From Tetmemena sp. SeJ-2015 (Eukaryota; Ciliophora; Spirotrichea; Sporadotrichida; Oxytrichidae), in assembly GCA_027382625.1 (NCBI GenBank), contig JAJKFJ010022743.1, positions 94,891-158,890 on the forward strand: a stretch of 64,000 bases of DNA. The letters run 5' to 3'. The notes beneath the pieces were generated by a model. It was not told the origin of the DNA and did not search any database. It was given only the letters and a program-made list of their open reading frames with translations. Made by a program: the position numbers and the translations under genes. Shown here one piece after another: positions 46,420-58,981 of this stretch (within the stretch, counting starts at the first letter, position 1; the number at the start of each line of letters is the position of its first letter).

Positions 46420-47528
46420 ATGTCAATAAAGAACACTCACAACAAACAGACTCACTCTACCGAAAGCTTGCAAGAATCCAACTTCAATCAAAAGTTTACA
46501 TTTTCAAAACAAAATTAAACAGGAAAAATAAACTTTCAATTGAATTTATAAAAGATAAGACCTGCTGATTCTCCAATAAAACATTCCCCATCCCATTAAA
46601 TCCTCAATTAATATTAATAGAAAGGGATGACGTTTAGTTCTCTAATTAGAAATAGTAGCTAGGACTAACAGTAGTAATTAAATCATTCAGATCATCAGTA
46701 AGATTTTACAAATTAAGGATCACCTGATTTTAAATCTTCTAAAGTCTATTAGTTCCCTAGATTTGAAAAACAACCAAGCTAATTTAATAGAACCCAAGAC
46801 TCATCTGAAAGTAATTCAAGCAAGGCGGCCCGCCTTTCCAGTTTAAAGCAATTTTAAATGGCTAGTGTCAAACTCCAAAAGAAGCAATAATCAAACAAAA
46901 TTGTTATTGCTTTATTTATAAAATACTAAATAAAGAATCTTAATTCAATTATAAAATGAAACTCAACGACTAAGTTAGTTTGCATATGAAAATCTTAAAA
47001 ATGAGTTGAAGAGGACAAGCCAAGCTTTAGCTCAGCTCAAGGAAAAAAATTTTGAAAGTGCTAGATTTTAAATTAATTTTTAGAAATTCAGGTATAGGTG
47101 TACAGCAAAATTACCCAATGCATGTTTAAAATATGACTCTCAGAATAAAGAAAAAAGATAACTAAACCTAAAATCCAAATATTAAATCTAACTCTATTTT
47201 CATGAAGAGCTCCTTGCTAAAAGCCTTAATTATTTTTATTATGGCAAGGAATTCTTCAGGGCAGTTTCCTTAAGACAAGAACTTAGATATCGGCTATGTT
47301 TCCTAAAGAAACTAAAAGCTCTCCGCCAGTCAAAATATTACAAGAAGATACTAGGAACTCCTTAGCTAGTCGATGGCAAATGAAAAGGCAGATACTAAAA
47401 ACAGAATCCACCTTCAAAAGTTAATTAATAACACAGTTCAAAATTTAAAACAAGCAAGACAAAATGGTAATGACTCTAGTGAACATACTAGAAATATTAG
47501 TTCTAATGATTTCTAATAAAGTTAGTGA
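46420..47528 (+). CDS. Q/S/N-rich protein with coiled-coil, unrecognised
   Basis: ATG 46420 opens MSIKNTHNKQTHSTESLQES. The first 150 residues are polar and probably disordered. An IES follows (about 46890-46970), then a coiled-coil (YENLKNELKRTSQALAQLKE) and a last part with LLSQSMANEKADTKNRIHLQ, ending at TGA 47526. Bases 47070-47260 are AT-rich with frame breaks and probably hold another IES. Function unknown. Confidence 0.5.
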
Positions 47529-47583
47529 GTCATATTCTTGATTTCATTATCATTAGATAAATAAATAATCTTATAAAATTAAA

Positions 47584-47972
47584 ATGAGTGTATCAAGCAG
47601 ATCTAGGTCAAGCAGAAAGAGGACACCAAGCTCTTCCAAATCTAATCTCGATTCTGACTCAAAGGAGAGTCAAAAATCACAGTAAAATAAATATCGAAGA
47701 GGCAGAAAGCATTCAAAATCATCGTCAGAATCCAAACATTCAGATCATAAAAGACAAAAATAGAGGTAATTTATTTTGTATTTAATGTATTTAGTCATTC
47801 AAAAGAGCGCCATAGAAACAAGAGAGATGACCACCATCGCTCTAGGAGAGAAGAAAGGAGTAGATTATTATTTATTTATCAAGGTATTCTGATATAAATT
47901 TACAAACATGAGCTAAACCCTCTTAATAATAGAGACCATCACATGAGCAAAAATAATCATAGAAGATCTCAT
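47584..47972 (+). CDS. SR-rich protein, N-terminal segments (MDS on plus strand)
   Basis: ATG 47584 opens an arginine/serine-rich protein (MSVSSRSRSSRKRTPSSSKS). After a 29-nt intron (about 47766-47794) it continues SHSKERHRNKRDDHHRSRRE. A probable IES with pointer TAGA follows, then RDHHMSKNNHRRSH, ending exactly at the 12-mer AGAAGATCTCAT (47961-47972). The same 12-mer occurs in inverted orientation at 48686-48697, where the protein continues on the minus strand. RS-rich proteins usually act in pre-mRNA splicing or processing. Confidence 0.75.
47961..47972 (+). repeat. 12-bp pointer, copy 1 (partner inverted at 48686)
   Basis: AGAAGATCTCAT on the plus strand, codons Arg-Arg-Ser-His, is the 3' end of the plus-strand segment of the SR gene. 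Confidence 0.88.
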
Positions 47973-48015
47973 TAAAAATATTGCAGAGGATAAATAAAGT
48001 TTAATTAAATTTTGT

Positions 48016-48697
48016 TCATCTAGAAGTTGATCTTGACCTCTCACTTCCTATCGGAGACTCTTAATTATGCTTATCATGAAGCCATCTTGATTGATCTCTC
48101 TCTTCTATAAACCAGTTACAATTTAATGCTTATGCTTACTTGAACTTCCTCGTTTTCTCAATCTTTCCGCGCTTGAGTGTCTGCTGTTGTTGCTTTCCAT
48201 ATCAATATCATTTTATGCTATATTCTTTTCCTCGGTTTTATTCTAGGCTATTTCTTGCCTATTTTAATTATTGTCTTAATTGTTTCTTTGATTAGATCTC
48301 TAAGCGAAAGAAATCAATTTTTGTTGATTTTTATTGTAATCCTCATCTTCCCATCCTCTAAGGGCAGTTCCAGCATGCATTTTGAAAAAACCAGAACCCC
48401 TTTTTGCGACTCTTTCCTCTCTTCTTTTGTCATCGTAATTTGTTTTACGTCTAAAATCGTCGTCTCTATCACGGTAATTTCTAGATCTTTGGTTTTCATG
48501 TCTGTCGTTGTTTCTTCGATCTCTGTGTTCTCTATTATAATGACAAAAGTATAAATGATTGATATAATCTCTTCTGCCTTCATCATAATTTCTTCTGTGT
48601 GATCTTTCATGAGATCGGGAGTGAGATCTTCTTCTGGAATCTCCTGATCTATCCACTTTAATTAAGCGACTCAGGAACATTACCTATGAGATCTTCT
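48016..48697 (-). CDS. SR-rich protein, C-terminal segments (inverted MDS)
   Basis: Reading the minus strand from the 12-mer at 48697 gives RRSH, then a 38-nt intron, then RSGDSRRRSHSRSHERSHRR, NREHRDRRNNDRHENQRSRN, RGSGFFKMHAGTALRGWEDE and, after another AT-rich gap near 48110, EERDQSRWLHDKHNQESPIG with SERSRSTSR and TGA at 48016. This half has no initiator of its own. Joined through the inverted 12-mer it completes the plus-strand half in frame. The non-SR block around FFKMHAGTALRGW is probably the conserved core; I do not know the family. Confidence 0.75.
48686..48697 (-). repeat. 12-bp pointer, copy 2 (inverted)
   Basis: ATGAGATCTTCT on the plus strand is the reverse complement of the pointer at 47961-47972. 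It marks the 5' edge of the inverted segment of the SR gene. Confidence 0.88.
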
Positions 48698-48749
48698 CTA
48701 TACAATTGGCATTGAAATTTTGAATTAAAAGAAGATATTCAAGTTTTAC

Positions 48750-51700
48750 TCAATCAATTACAGAAGTTCTCAGCCTAGGAGCAAGCTGCATAGCCATCAA
48801 TTCTTAGAAAAGAAGCTTTGCAGCATATGGAATCTTAACTTGACAGATGTTCGACGTGTTTTCACAATTCTTGCATTCATATCTCTGCTCAAAATATTTA
48901 CAAAATCTTAAGAAATTAATTTAAATTTGTAAAGCTCAGCAAGATTTGCTTGACAAATCAAACCGCAAGTTTAACAAATGTGAACTCTATAGCAGTCTGA
49001 CACATCAAATAGTCTTTCTTTCAAGAATCTAGCAGCTCCGTGAGAGATCATGCAGTCTCTTTCCATTTCTCCAAATCTGAGTCCTCCATCTCTAGATCTT
49101 CCCTCGGTGGGCTGTCTTGTCAAAATTTGAGTAGGTCCTCTTCCTCTTGAATGAATCTTATCTCCTACCATGTGCTTCAATCTTTGATAGAAAGTTGGGC
49201 CCAGGAAAATCATAAATTCAAACTTCTTTCCAGTAAATCCATTATACATTGTCTCATTTCCATACCTTTAATAACCGAGCTAGTGAAGTAATTCAGAGAT
49301 ATCATCTACGCTCTAACCACTGAAAGGAGTTGCATCTCCTTCAGATCCATTCAAAGCAGATACTTTGCTCAATAAACATTCAATCAAATGCCCAATGGTC
49401 ATTCTAGAAGGGATAGCGTGAGGATTAACTATCATATCAGGCACTATTCCTTCTCTAGAGAAAGGAAGGTCCTCCTATCTGTAAGTCATTCCGCAAGTAC
49501 CCTTTTGTCCGTGTCTACTAGCGAATTTGTCTCCAATTTATGGAATCCTCACTGCTCTCATTTTCACTTTAGTGAATCTTTGGGATTCATCGTTTGTAGT
49601 TAGAATGACCTGATCTATTATACCTGACTCTGAATGCTTAAGAGGAGTTGAGCAATCTTTGAATTTCTTGCTAGTTGCATCTTTAATGTCTTCGTTAAAA
49701 GTATTCGATGTCATACTCGCAATTTTTCCAATATGGGTGAAATACAAATATGTGATTGAAAACATAAATACAGATTTAGTTTGAATTCTGGCTCTCTATA
49801 CAACTGAATATATTTGACTTGACCTAGACTTAGATTTCCCCTCTCTTCTTCTCTGATTTTTCGCTTATTTTATTCATTAGAAAATTGTCCTTCTCTGTTT
49901 AGTTATGGTTAACTACTCTCATCCAGATCCTTGGTCCTCTATAAATTAAGTAATCGATAATCTTGCTTCTGTGTAATGGCAAGAGAATCTTCTCAAGCCT
50001 TACTATGTGCTCTTGAATAATTTGAGAATCTCCGTATGGCGAATATCATTAGCATAATTGAGTTCCCATTCAACCTTGACTTCAACTGTAAAGTGGGATA
50101 AATTCTTAAATGAATCTATTAATTAGTGATTATTAGAGTTAAACCCAAAAATTATATAAAAAGTTATGATAATCTTCAAGGCTTTCTGACCTCTTAGTTT
50201 TTTAGATGCTTTCACTGAATAAGTTTAGTGACAAAAGATAAGCTTAAGAATTTTTCACTCTGCAATTATGAATTTATTTAAATGAATTTATTCATATTTT
50301 CTACTTAAGTAGATTCTGTTAAAAGCTTTAAATATACATATGAAAATAAGCTTGATTATTTTATTGATCAGATAATCGTGATTAATCAATAATTATATCG
50401 TCTCCACTAACCAAGACTCCTGGATTTATCAAACCGTCAAGATCTAATTTTTAGTACTCTCCATGCTTTTTACCCGCAGTTCTTGCGAAATCTGGAGTTG
50501 TAAAAATTTCTCCTTCTTTTTGGCAATCATCATATGTTCTGAAAAACACAGACCTAAAGAATCCTCTATCGATAGCGCTTTAATTCAACATAATTGAATC
50601 TTCTTGATTGTATCCAGTGTAACATGCAATCGCGATAGTTGCATTTAAACCAGAGGATAGTTCCTTAAAATGCAAGAACTCCATTGATTTTGTACAAACC
50701 AAAGGCTTTTGAGGATAGTACAGAACGTGCGCAAGAGTATCCATTCTCATCTAATAATTGCTAGTGTAAACACCCATTGCTTATTTTCCCATAGCACTCT
50801 GATAAGTATTTCTTGGAGATTAATTATGGTCAGGGAAAGGAATGATACTGGCACATACTCCTAAAATCATTGATGGGTGGATTTCGCAATGAGTGTATTA
50901 ATGCTGCTTTATTTTTTCACCTTAAAGGTCTTCTAATATCATAGCTATCATGACAGTTTCCTCTTCCTCAACATCTAAGAATTCACAAAGTCCTTCTTGT
51001 AGTAAATCTTCAAACTTTTTATCTTCACTAATTAGCAAAGGAATAGTATTCTTCTTTATTTTTAGCTTATTATTTTCTACAATAAATAGAGGTCTTTGAA
51101 CTCTTCCTGCATCAGTAAAGAACTTAATCTCCTTAGTGTAAATATCCCTCACTATTGAAATTTCTTTAGGTAAATAGCAGAACAATTAAAAAAAAAATGG
51201 TTCTAAACCTATGCTAAGTTTATGGTGTATGTTCTTCTTTACTCTTTGATGCTATCAACCAAGTGAGTAGCATTTCTGTGACAACCAATCCAATTACCGT
51301 TTACAAAAACTTTGCAAAGCTCCTTATTTTAAAGGATCAGAGGATCAAGAGAAGTGAGGTCCTCCACTCCAAAGTCTTCTAGCATATCTATTAAATTTCT
51401 TGCTTGAGATCCAACTGACATTAAAGCCATTAGAGACAGATTCTTCACTAACCCGCAAGCTTATCCTTCAGGAGTTTCAGCTGGGCATACCATACCCCAG
51501 TGAGAGTTATGCAATTAACGAGGCTTTGTCAATTTACCTGATTTAGCCAGAGGTGTATTCATAAATAGAAAAATGATCAGTCTTCTCAAATGAGAAAGAG
51601 AAGAAGCAAAGGTTAGCCTGTTTAGTACTTGAGCCACTCCAGTCTTCTAAATGTCACCCTGCTTGTCTTTTCCCCAATTTCCAGTAGCCAGAGCACTCTT

Positions 51701-53320
51701 TAGACCTCTAGAAATTGTATCGCTTTTGATTGCATTTGATAATAGAATAATTAAAGACAAGTTCAAGGTAGGCTTACCCATATCAATATCTCTCTTTAAA
51801 TACTTGACCATATCATCAACAGTGTTTCTAAATAGCTATCTAAACAACCCACTGAGCAAAGAACCAGCCATATCCATTCTTTTCTTTCCATAGTAATCTC
51901 TGTCATCCTCACTCGTCCTTCCTAAAGAAGCTTGAATGAGTCTATTGACCATATAACCAACGAAGTAAGATTTTTTGTATAATCCCTCAGGTGTAAGTGA
52001 AACATGGGGTAGAAACTCTGTCTAGAGAATGTTCTGTGCATAGTTAATTCTCACATCTCTAGTATATTAGGAGCCTGCGCCTCTTCTTGATATGTAGTCG
52101 AGTGCTTCCTCCTCAGTCATAATTTGCATTGCTTGCTCTAGAGATGGCTTCAAGGCTTCAACCATTTAAGTATCACTTGGGTCGTAACAAATCTTATTTA
52201 TAATTTGCTTATCGCTCACACAACCGAGAGCTCTCATCAATATAGCGATTGGAATGGCCTCTCTTATAGCTGGAATAGTTGCGCAAATTGTCCTTGACCC
52301 TCCATGCCCACTTTATTCTCCTAACTTTAATTTTTCTTGAATAGCCACTGTAAACTTTAATAATAATCTCTTAGTGTTCTAATGTTATTGGGGTTATTAA
52401 AATTGTAACATAAAATAACAATAAAAATATTAAGTTCAAAATATTTTCTAATAAAGCAACATAGAAATAATTTATCATATGCAAAATACATCAAATAAAT
52501 TAAACTATTGTGGAGGCTTGTTGGAATTTTCAGCTTGAGATCTAATTTCCGCAACCCAACTATACTTGGAGGGTGGTCTTCTATGGAACACGAGCACGAT
52601 GTTGCTGGCCATTCTTTCTTAAGCAATCAATACCTTCTCACCTCCATTGATGATGAAGTAGCCTCCTTGATCATAAAGGCATTCCTTCGCATTTCTAAGG
52701 ATTTCTTGGTCGTTGAAATTCTTAAGTTGGCAAAACTTCGATCTAACCATAACAGGCACCTTGCCTAAGAAAGCTTGAACCATTTGGATATCCTTGCTTA
52801 TGTCAATATATTCTGGTTCCTAGTTTATAGTTGAAGTTTTGAGCCCAAGCCTTTAAGGTATCTTCTTTTGCATCTTTTGAAGCTTTACATCAACATAGAT
52901 CTCTGTTGCATAGGTGAGGTTTCTGATTCTGGCTTCATGAGGGAAAATAGCCTGATAGCTTTCGTCAGACTCCTGTATTCTGGGAGAGCTGTTGACGTGA
53001 ACTTAATCGAAAGTGATCTTGTAGTAGATCTCTCCTTGTGGCTCTGACTAATCGTCCTACTCTCTTTTCTTTGAGGCGGGAAGGAACTAGTTCTCCACCT
53101 TTATGTAGTTTTCTTTGTGCTCTTTAACTACTTCTTGCACGTGCATTTCCAGGAAACGATTGAAGGATGAAATTTGCTGAGACACCAAACCGTGTTGCTT
53201 GAAATAAGAACGGATCACAGCCCAAGCATCGTCTTAGTCTATGTCCTGCTAATCTAAAGGCCGCATACCCTCATTCTTATAAGAATTCAGGCGAGTGTCT
53301 ATTTCTTCGGCATTCAGCAT
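48750..53320 (-). CDS. RPB2: DNA-directed RNA polymerase II second-largest subunit
   Basis: ATG 53320 opens with the RPB2 N-terminus ([20 protein letters not shown]). Family blocks follow in order: [151 protein letters not shown] block near 50880, [38 protein letters not shown], and a C-terminal zinc site (HICQTC ... YECKNC) ending PRLRTSVID and TGA 48750. RPB2 forms much of the polymerase active site. Large AT-rich inserts at about 52345-52500 and 50100-50400, and smaller ones near 51190 and 48905, interrupt it and look like IESs. Confidence 0.95.
50100..50400. other. Large AT-rich insert (IES) inside RPB2
   Basis: About 300 bp of non-coding AT-rich DNA separates well-conserved RPB2 blocks. 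I did not fix the pointer. It could include an intron, but no clean GT...AG pair restores the frame by eye. Confidence 0.6.
52345..52500. other. AT-rich insert (IES) inside RPB2
   Basis: Non-coding AT-rich DNA lies between the RPB2 blocks ending AENSNKPPQ and resuming [20 protein letters not shown]. It contains in-frame TGA codons. Confidence 0.65.
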
Positions 53321-53746
53321 TCACACAAATGCAAATGCACACGAGCAATTATAATTATTTGAATGAAGATTTTTATAATTATAATTCTATTAGATAAATC
53401 TTTACTTATTCCCACAATTTTTACAAGTAAAAAAACACATCTCTGACGTAATACAAAATTATTGATGAGGTATTAATCGTTAAGTTTCCTAATAATTATT
53501 ATTCAGATCTGGAAGGATTTGCCTTAATATTAACCAAATTTAAATAAAGTACAGTAATTCAATTTCTTCCTATAGTATTTACTATATATAAATCACACAA
53601 AATTAAGTTTAAATTCAAAGCTTTATTAGAATTAACAATAAATATAAATTGAATAATTAAGAATGATTTGTGAATTGAATTAAATTTTAGATATGGAATA
53701 TAGGATCTTGGTTTAAAAATATAGAATCTTTCTATATCCATAGAGC

Positions 53747-55264
53747 TCAGTGAGTAGAGAGCTTTTTGGGAGTGATTGAGAATCCAGTTCCGAGAGCATC
53801 TTGCTCGTAGTCGAAATGAACCTTATAGTCAAAGGTTTAGAATTGAGGAAGGGTGAGGCCAAGTGCCTTAATGAAAGCATTGGCACCAGCCTCAATTGCG
53901 AGCATAATGCTGTTGAGTCTAGTCTAGATTCCTTCAGCATCGCTAGCAGCTCCACAGTTGTCCTTAGTGACATTGAAGGTAGTAATTGCCATATTTTGGA
54001 ACTCAAACTGAATAGTGTTATTGTCTCCAATCTAGAGGTTGAAGTCAGCCTCCAAATCCAAAAGAGCCTGGAATCCAAGTTGAGTGGAATTGTCTGAGTT
54101 CACAATTATGAAATCTGCAAGAGTTTGGATCTGTGCATTTACGGTTTTGTTATCGCTGCTGAAGTGGACTTGAGTTCCAACCTGAGGAGTGAAGGCAAGG
54201 TTAAGATACTTGTCACCGAAGGTATAGAAAAGTTCAGGAGCAACAGCCATCATAATCACTGTAGTCAAATCGAGACCTACCAAATCCTTCACCAGAGAGT
54301 GGTCAATGGGAAGATTGATAAGTCCAGTTTGCATAACAGTGGTGATAGCTTCATTGGCAGAGAAGCTGGACAGAACCATTTGGAGGGTGTAGTCAAGACT
54401 CTGGAAGCCTATGGGAGAGGTGGGAGACTGGAAAGACTTGCCTTCATTCTTGAAATAAACTTATATTAAATAAAGATTTCCATCAATGAAGGTGTCAATC
54501 GTAGTTGGGTTGTAGATAGGATTTTCAGGCTGAGTGAAATCTATCACGAGAGAGTCTGGCTTTCCGTTAACTGTGAATCCTGGAATTTCGTAGAACCCAT
54601 TTCCTAAGAAATCTGGAATAATTATAGAGTTGATTACGAAGTTGGCAGCTGGTTGAAGGAACAAATCAATGAGGACTTGGAGGGGATATTTAAGAAGAAG
54701 ATCTGTGAACCAACTAATCAACCACATTATGAAGTTGCCACTCATAGTGTAGTAGGAGTCTCCCAAATCCATAGAAGTTTAATACAGATTAAGATGAGGA
54801 GCACCAGTTTAAATAAATTAAATAGTGTGAGAATCGGCGGTAAGCTTAAAGCCATTGACTAGCTTGACGTTTTTAAGGAATACATCGATGTCCCAGTTGA
54901 CAGCTATGAACCAAAAGATTCCAAACCTGACGTGGCAGTGGAACTAGTAATTCAATAACTTGGCCCACTTCAGGTGGATACCGTGATTTTGCTGATCTAT
55001 GTCAAAACTAGCATCTGTAGGGTCGATTGCGAAGTCTTTCAGGTTGATGTCTGAAATTTTGATGTTGAGGATATCGATTTCCTTAGGAATAACTTCGTTA
55101 ACATATTCCATGATGGTAGGGAGTACGGCGAAGAACTCGGTAGTGAATATGTGGAGGAAGTCTTCTTCAACTCTAAGTTGGAGGCCAGGATACATCTGCA
55201 CATCTGATGTGGATGTCAGGCCAACTAGACCAAGCAAAGCAAAACTAAGTACTTTAAAATTCAT
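53747..55264 (-). CDS. Secreted BPI/LBP-like lipid-binding protein
   Basis: ATG 55264 opens with a clear signal peptide (MNFKVLSFALLGLVGLTSTS). The mature part has the layout of BPI/LBP/CETP-family proteins: GLQLRVEEDFLHIFTTEFFA, IPKEIDILNIKISDINLKDF, WKVKY-like strand region near 54850, MDLGDSYYTMSGNFIMWLIS, LIDLFLQPAANFVINSIIIP, and a second half starting GFQSLDYTLQMVLSSFSANE with LINLPIDHSLVKDLVGLDLT and LGLTLPQFQTFDYKVHFDYE, ending at TGA 53747. Such proteins bind lipids or lipopolysaccharide. A break near 54780-54960 needs an IES or intron to be removed. Confidence 0.75.
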
Positions 55265-55533
55265 ATATAATATTATATATCATTCGATCGCATTCCCAAA
55301 AATATCCATTCTCCAAATTATTTATTGCAATAAGTATAATAAAAAGAAATCATTCTCTAGATGAAGTGGGATTAGTGCTTGAATATTTTATTTTGAGAGA
55401 GTTGTTGCTTAACCTCACTGACATTCTTTGCTTCATAGCTCTCATGTTCTTTTTAAACTTAAATTAATTAAAGTATCATTTTTATTTGTTTAAAAAAGAC
55501 AATAAAATTATCAATCGTTTTTTATCACTTCTT

Positions 55534-57546
55534 TCAAAGAGCTATAAGGTGATAAAAAATTTCTAATTTGAATAAATATATCTCTTCTAGTTTATTGAGT
55601 AGTTGTTACTTGAGATCATCAACCAAATCTGTAAGTGGAAATCTATGGCTGACTATACTCTGAGCATCCTTGCCTACAATCTGTGCATTCTCCACAAAAT
55701 TGTTGGAATAGTATCTGTTCTAGAACATATTGAAACTTTGCTTTGCTTTTTATTGGGAATTGGGTGCGTTATCTCTGTTTTATTAGACATCAAGGGCTTC
55801 ATGGGACATCCTAATAGATGATTTACAGCTCTTTCTATTTATTTTAGTCAATGACTTTTAATCTTCAGCAATAAATACTGATTTTAGCTTCACTATGTCT
55901 CCCTCTCTCTAAGATTTGAACGAGCCTTGAGAGTTATTATGCTAAGATTAATTATTACTTTTAAGAAAGTTTGTGTAAACTGGGGAGCTTAATTCTGCTT
56001 CTTTAAAATAATAAACATCAAGGTCTAAGCCTTGTATATTCATCTTATACTGATTCATCTTAGTAGATTAAGCCTAGTTGGATCCAAAGTCATTAAGATA
56101 AAGTTCGAATGGTGAGAGCGGCTAGTTTCTTAACTAAGCGGGTTTATAATAATTTTAAGCAGTTTTTATCCTAAGCTACTATGGCTTGGTTGCTGTGGTT
56201 TAAATATTTCCATTTTCTAATTAAATCTCAGGTCTTTTAATAATCTTGCTCTCTTTATAGTCCTTGAATAACTGCTATGTAGATTTCCTTAATAGATTGG
56301 GAGAATGGTTTATGGAAGATATTTGAGCCTTGGATTACTTAGATTTCTGAAGTATTTATTAAGGTTTTGTAACTGATTTATTGTTTTCGGTCTATTGAAG
56401 GTTGATTTCTGGCTAAGGAGGACCAAAAAGACTTCTTGGACTTTTTGTTTAGCATGTGTGAGATTCTTATTTTGGCAGATTAATATGCAGCAAAGGATTA
56501 TCTTTATTATAGTCAAGTATTTAATTCAATAAATGATAGTTTAAAAAGATAAATAATGATATCTGATCATTTAATAAATAAACTAAATTCTTCAGTAAGA
56601 TTCTTTTAGTGTTTCGAAGTAGTTTAAAGTTTCGAGAGTTCTCCAGAATAGTCAAATTGGAATTAATATTGAATTGAAGATCTTAAGATACTGAGTACTT
56701 CGATACTAACAGTTTAAACAAATAAAACTCTTATTATGTTAGCTCTATTGAATGACTAATAAATTATTCAAATTTGAAATACTTAGTCAGCCAACCCATT
56801 CACATAATTTATATTAATTCGAATATTAAACAAATTCTCACCTCTATCTTTTTAATTCAAATTTAACACAAAAAGTTAGATATTATTTGAAGGAGTTTAA
56901 TTTCCGCTAATCTCTATCATAAGTTTATTTTGTTCGGGATTATTTTCCAAAATAATTTTCTCGCTTTCTACTACAATTTAATTATTTTACAAAAATCTTC
57001 CGTTTCATCCCCTTAACTATAATAATTTAATGATTAAAGTGTTTATAATTATATTAAAATACTTTTCTTAAATGATAAAAAGAACTATTGTTTTCTATAT
57101 TTTTCCTATTTACCATTTGAATTAATGTTTAACTACTGAGATTGTATTGACTATTTATTTCTAAAGATAGATAGAGGTCTTAGGCATGGAAAATCCATCT
57201 CAGGTTATTTGGAGTCTTTCAATTGTATTTGTGCATAAGGATTAAGGAATTAAATCTTATTAGATTCACTGTTCTTTATCTTTTCAGAGCCTGGATCTCT
57301 TACTCCTATTGGACTTACTAAACTTTGGAAAATAGATCCTTTGTTTTATCGAAGTTTCTCTTTCAAGTGATACTTTTGAAAACTAGTTAAGTTACTCAAT
57401 TAATCCAGCTTCAGCTCAGATTTATAGAGTGACTTGAAATTTCAATTAATGGAGTTTCTAAGCTTGAAGTATCTCTCTTGTTAATTTTAATTGTTCTGTT
57501 AAGGAGATTTTTGGAGTTAAAGTTGCTTATTCTCATTCATTTGCAT
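55534..57546 (-). CDS. Q/N/S-rich protein, unrecognised
   Basis: ATG 57546 opens MQMNENKQLQLQKSPQQNNQ. A tandem-pointer insert (AATT-tc-AATT on the plus strand near 57439) removes a TGA and leads into NFKSLYKSELKLDQLSNLTS and IFQSLVSPIGVRDPGSEKIK. After AT-rich DNA (about 56530-57050) coding resumes with PLSPFELYLNDFGSNQAQST, IQGLDLDVYYFKEAELSSPV and AKQSFNMFQNRYYSNNFVEN, ending at TGA 55534. No domain is recognised; low complexity dominates. Confidence 0.5.
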
Positions 57547-57749
57547 TATTTTTTATTACAAATCTATTATAGTAGCGCTTGATTTCATCTTTGATAATTA
57601 TATCCCTTTAAAGGAATAAGTGACTGAAAAGCTGATGATAGTTTAATATGTTTGAAAATTAAATTAGATACTCTCAAATAGCGCGCTCACTAATTCTACT
57701 TATATGCAGTTTATTCAGAGTATATCATCCTTGTGTTTTATGCGATTGA

Positions 57750-58783
57750 TCATCTCCTTCCTCCCACTCTAAGAGTCTTGCCCTTAGCAATTGAGTTCCC
57801 ACTCTTCAACTTAGGTACAACCACTGGTCTATCGAACTCTACTGTCAGAATTCTGTCGTCAAGTTGTGCGTTGTGGTACTCAGCGATAGCTTTGTGTGCA
57901 TCTTCAACCTTCTCGTATACCACTGTGGCTGAGCCCAAGAACTGCCCAAATTAGTTGCGGTCGAACAAACACTTAATCAGAGCACCTTGCTTCTCAAACA
58001 GTCTCTACGAAATCAGTTAGTTTAGTTAGATATTTACCTTCAAATCTTCGTTGGTGACTTGCTTGTCGTCGATATTTCTAACCTTGAGTCTTCTAACTTC
58101 GTTCTTTGCAGGAGCCACCTTTTTAATGACCTTGAGGCCTTTTTGAGGTCTAGCAACTGGTCTGTCGCCAAGACTTAGTCTTCTCACTCCTCTGAGAGGT
58201 CTGTTGATATCTCTTCTTCTTGGAGCGACTACAGGTCTCCTCTCTTGTTTTCTTTGGAAAGGAGCTTATCTGTTACCAGAGTCTCTGTTTCCTCTCATCT
58301 ATCGTAAAGTGAGTGAATTGTCATTATTAATGTCTTAATGATGCATATCTTATCTGCCCAATCATGGATTCTTTAGTGAATTGAGTGTGACATTTTCTCA
58401 TTCAGTCCAAGATCACATTATAGTTTGAGAGGGTTTTATATTAGGGCAAGATTTTATATAAGTGGGAGTATTTATAATTAGGAGAAGTGCTTCTTTATAA
58501 GGGTACTTTACCTATAGCCATAATATTAAGCCTTTTAATATAAAGATAGACTTACCTGGTTTCCTCGGAATCCTCCTCTTCTGGGAACTTGACGGTCGCC
58601 TCTGTTGCCTAGGTTTTGGACACCTCCTCTTCCTCTTCTCAAGGCGCCACCAGCGAAACCTCTTCCGCCGCCAAGGCCTCCTCTTCTTGCGCCTCTACCT
58701 CCTCTAAGTGCTCCCCTTCCACCTCTTTTGCCTTATCTGTCTCTCTTAATGAGATCATCAAGACTCATGTTTTTGTCGTCCAT
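57750..58783 (-). CDS. ALYREF: ALYREF/Yra1-type mRNA export adaptor
   Basis: ATG 58783 gives MDDKNMSLDDLIKRDRQ, the N-terminal UAP56-binding motif of REF proteins. An Arg/Gly-rich region follows (GRGALRGGRGARRGGLGGGR), a 255-nt intron (about 58300-58555), a second R-rich region, and one RRM: RRLKVRNIDDKQVTNEDLK, RLFEKQGALIKCLFDRNQFG, LGSATVVYEKVEDAHKAIAE, DDRILTVEFDRP. A 33-nt intron splits the RRM near 58005-58037. The end is TGA 57750. ALYREF couples splicing to nuclear export as part of TREX. Length (about 230 residues) suits the family. The gene shows introns but no obvious IES. Confidence 0.9.
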
Positions 58784-58981
58784 TTGTTCAAGATTGTAAA
58801 TTTAAAAGTTTATGGGGCCCAAATTAATTTATTATTCTCTTTTAAGTATAGAGAATTTCAAATATTCATTTGATATCCCTAAAGTTATAATTCAAAAAAG
58901 CGCTTAAATGAATAATAAATAATTAAATTATTGGCTCTTTTAATTTGCTAATCTCTCTTATATGAATAATAATATCAAACT

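Noticed and set aside
48177..48554. Hydrophobic plus-strand open frame
   Set aside because: It is the antisense of the Arg/Ser-rich minus-strand segment; antisense of RS codons often yields hydrophobic frames.
58605..58873. Pro/Leu- or Ser-rich plus-strand open frames
   Set aside because: They are antisense shadows of the Arg/Gly-rich region of ALYREF.
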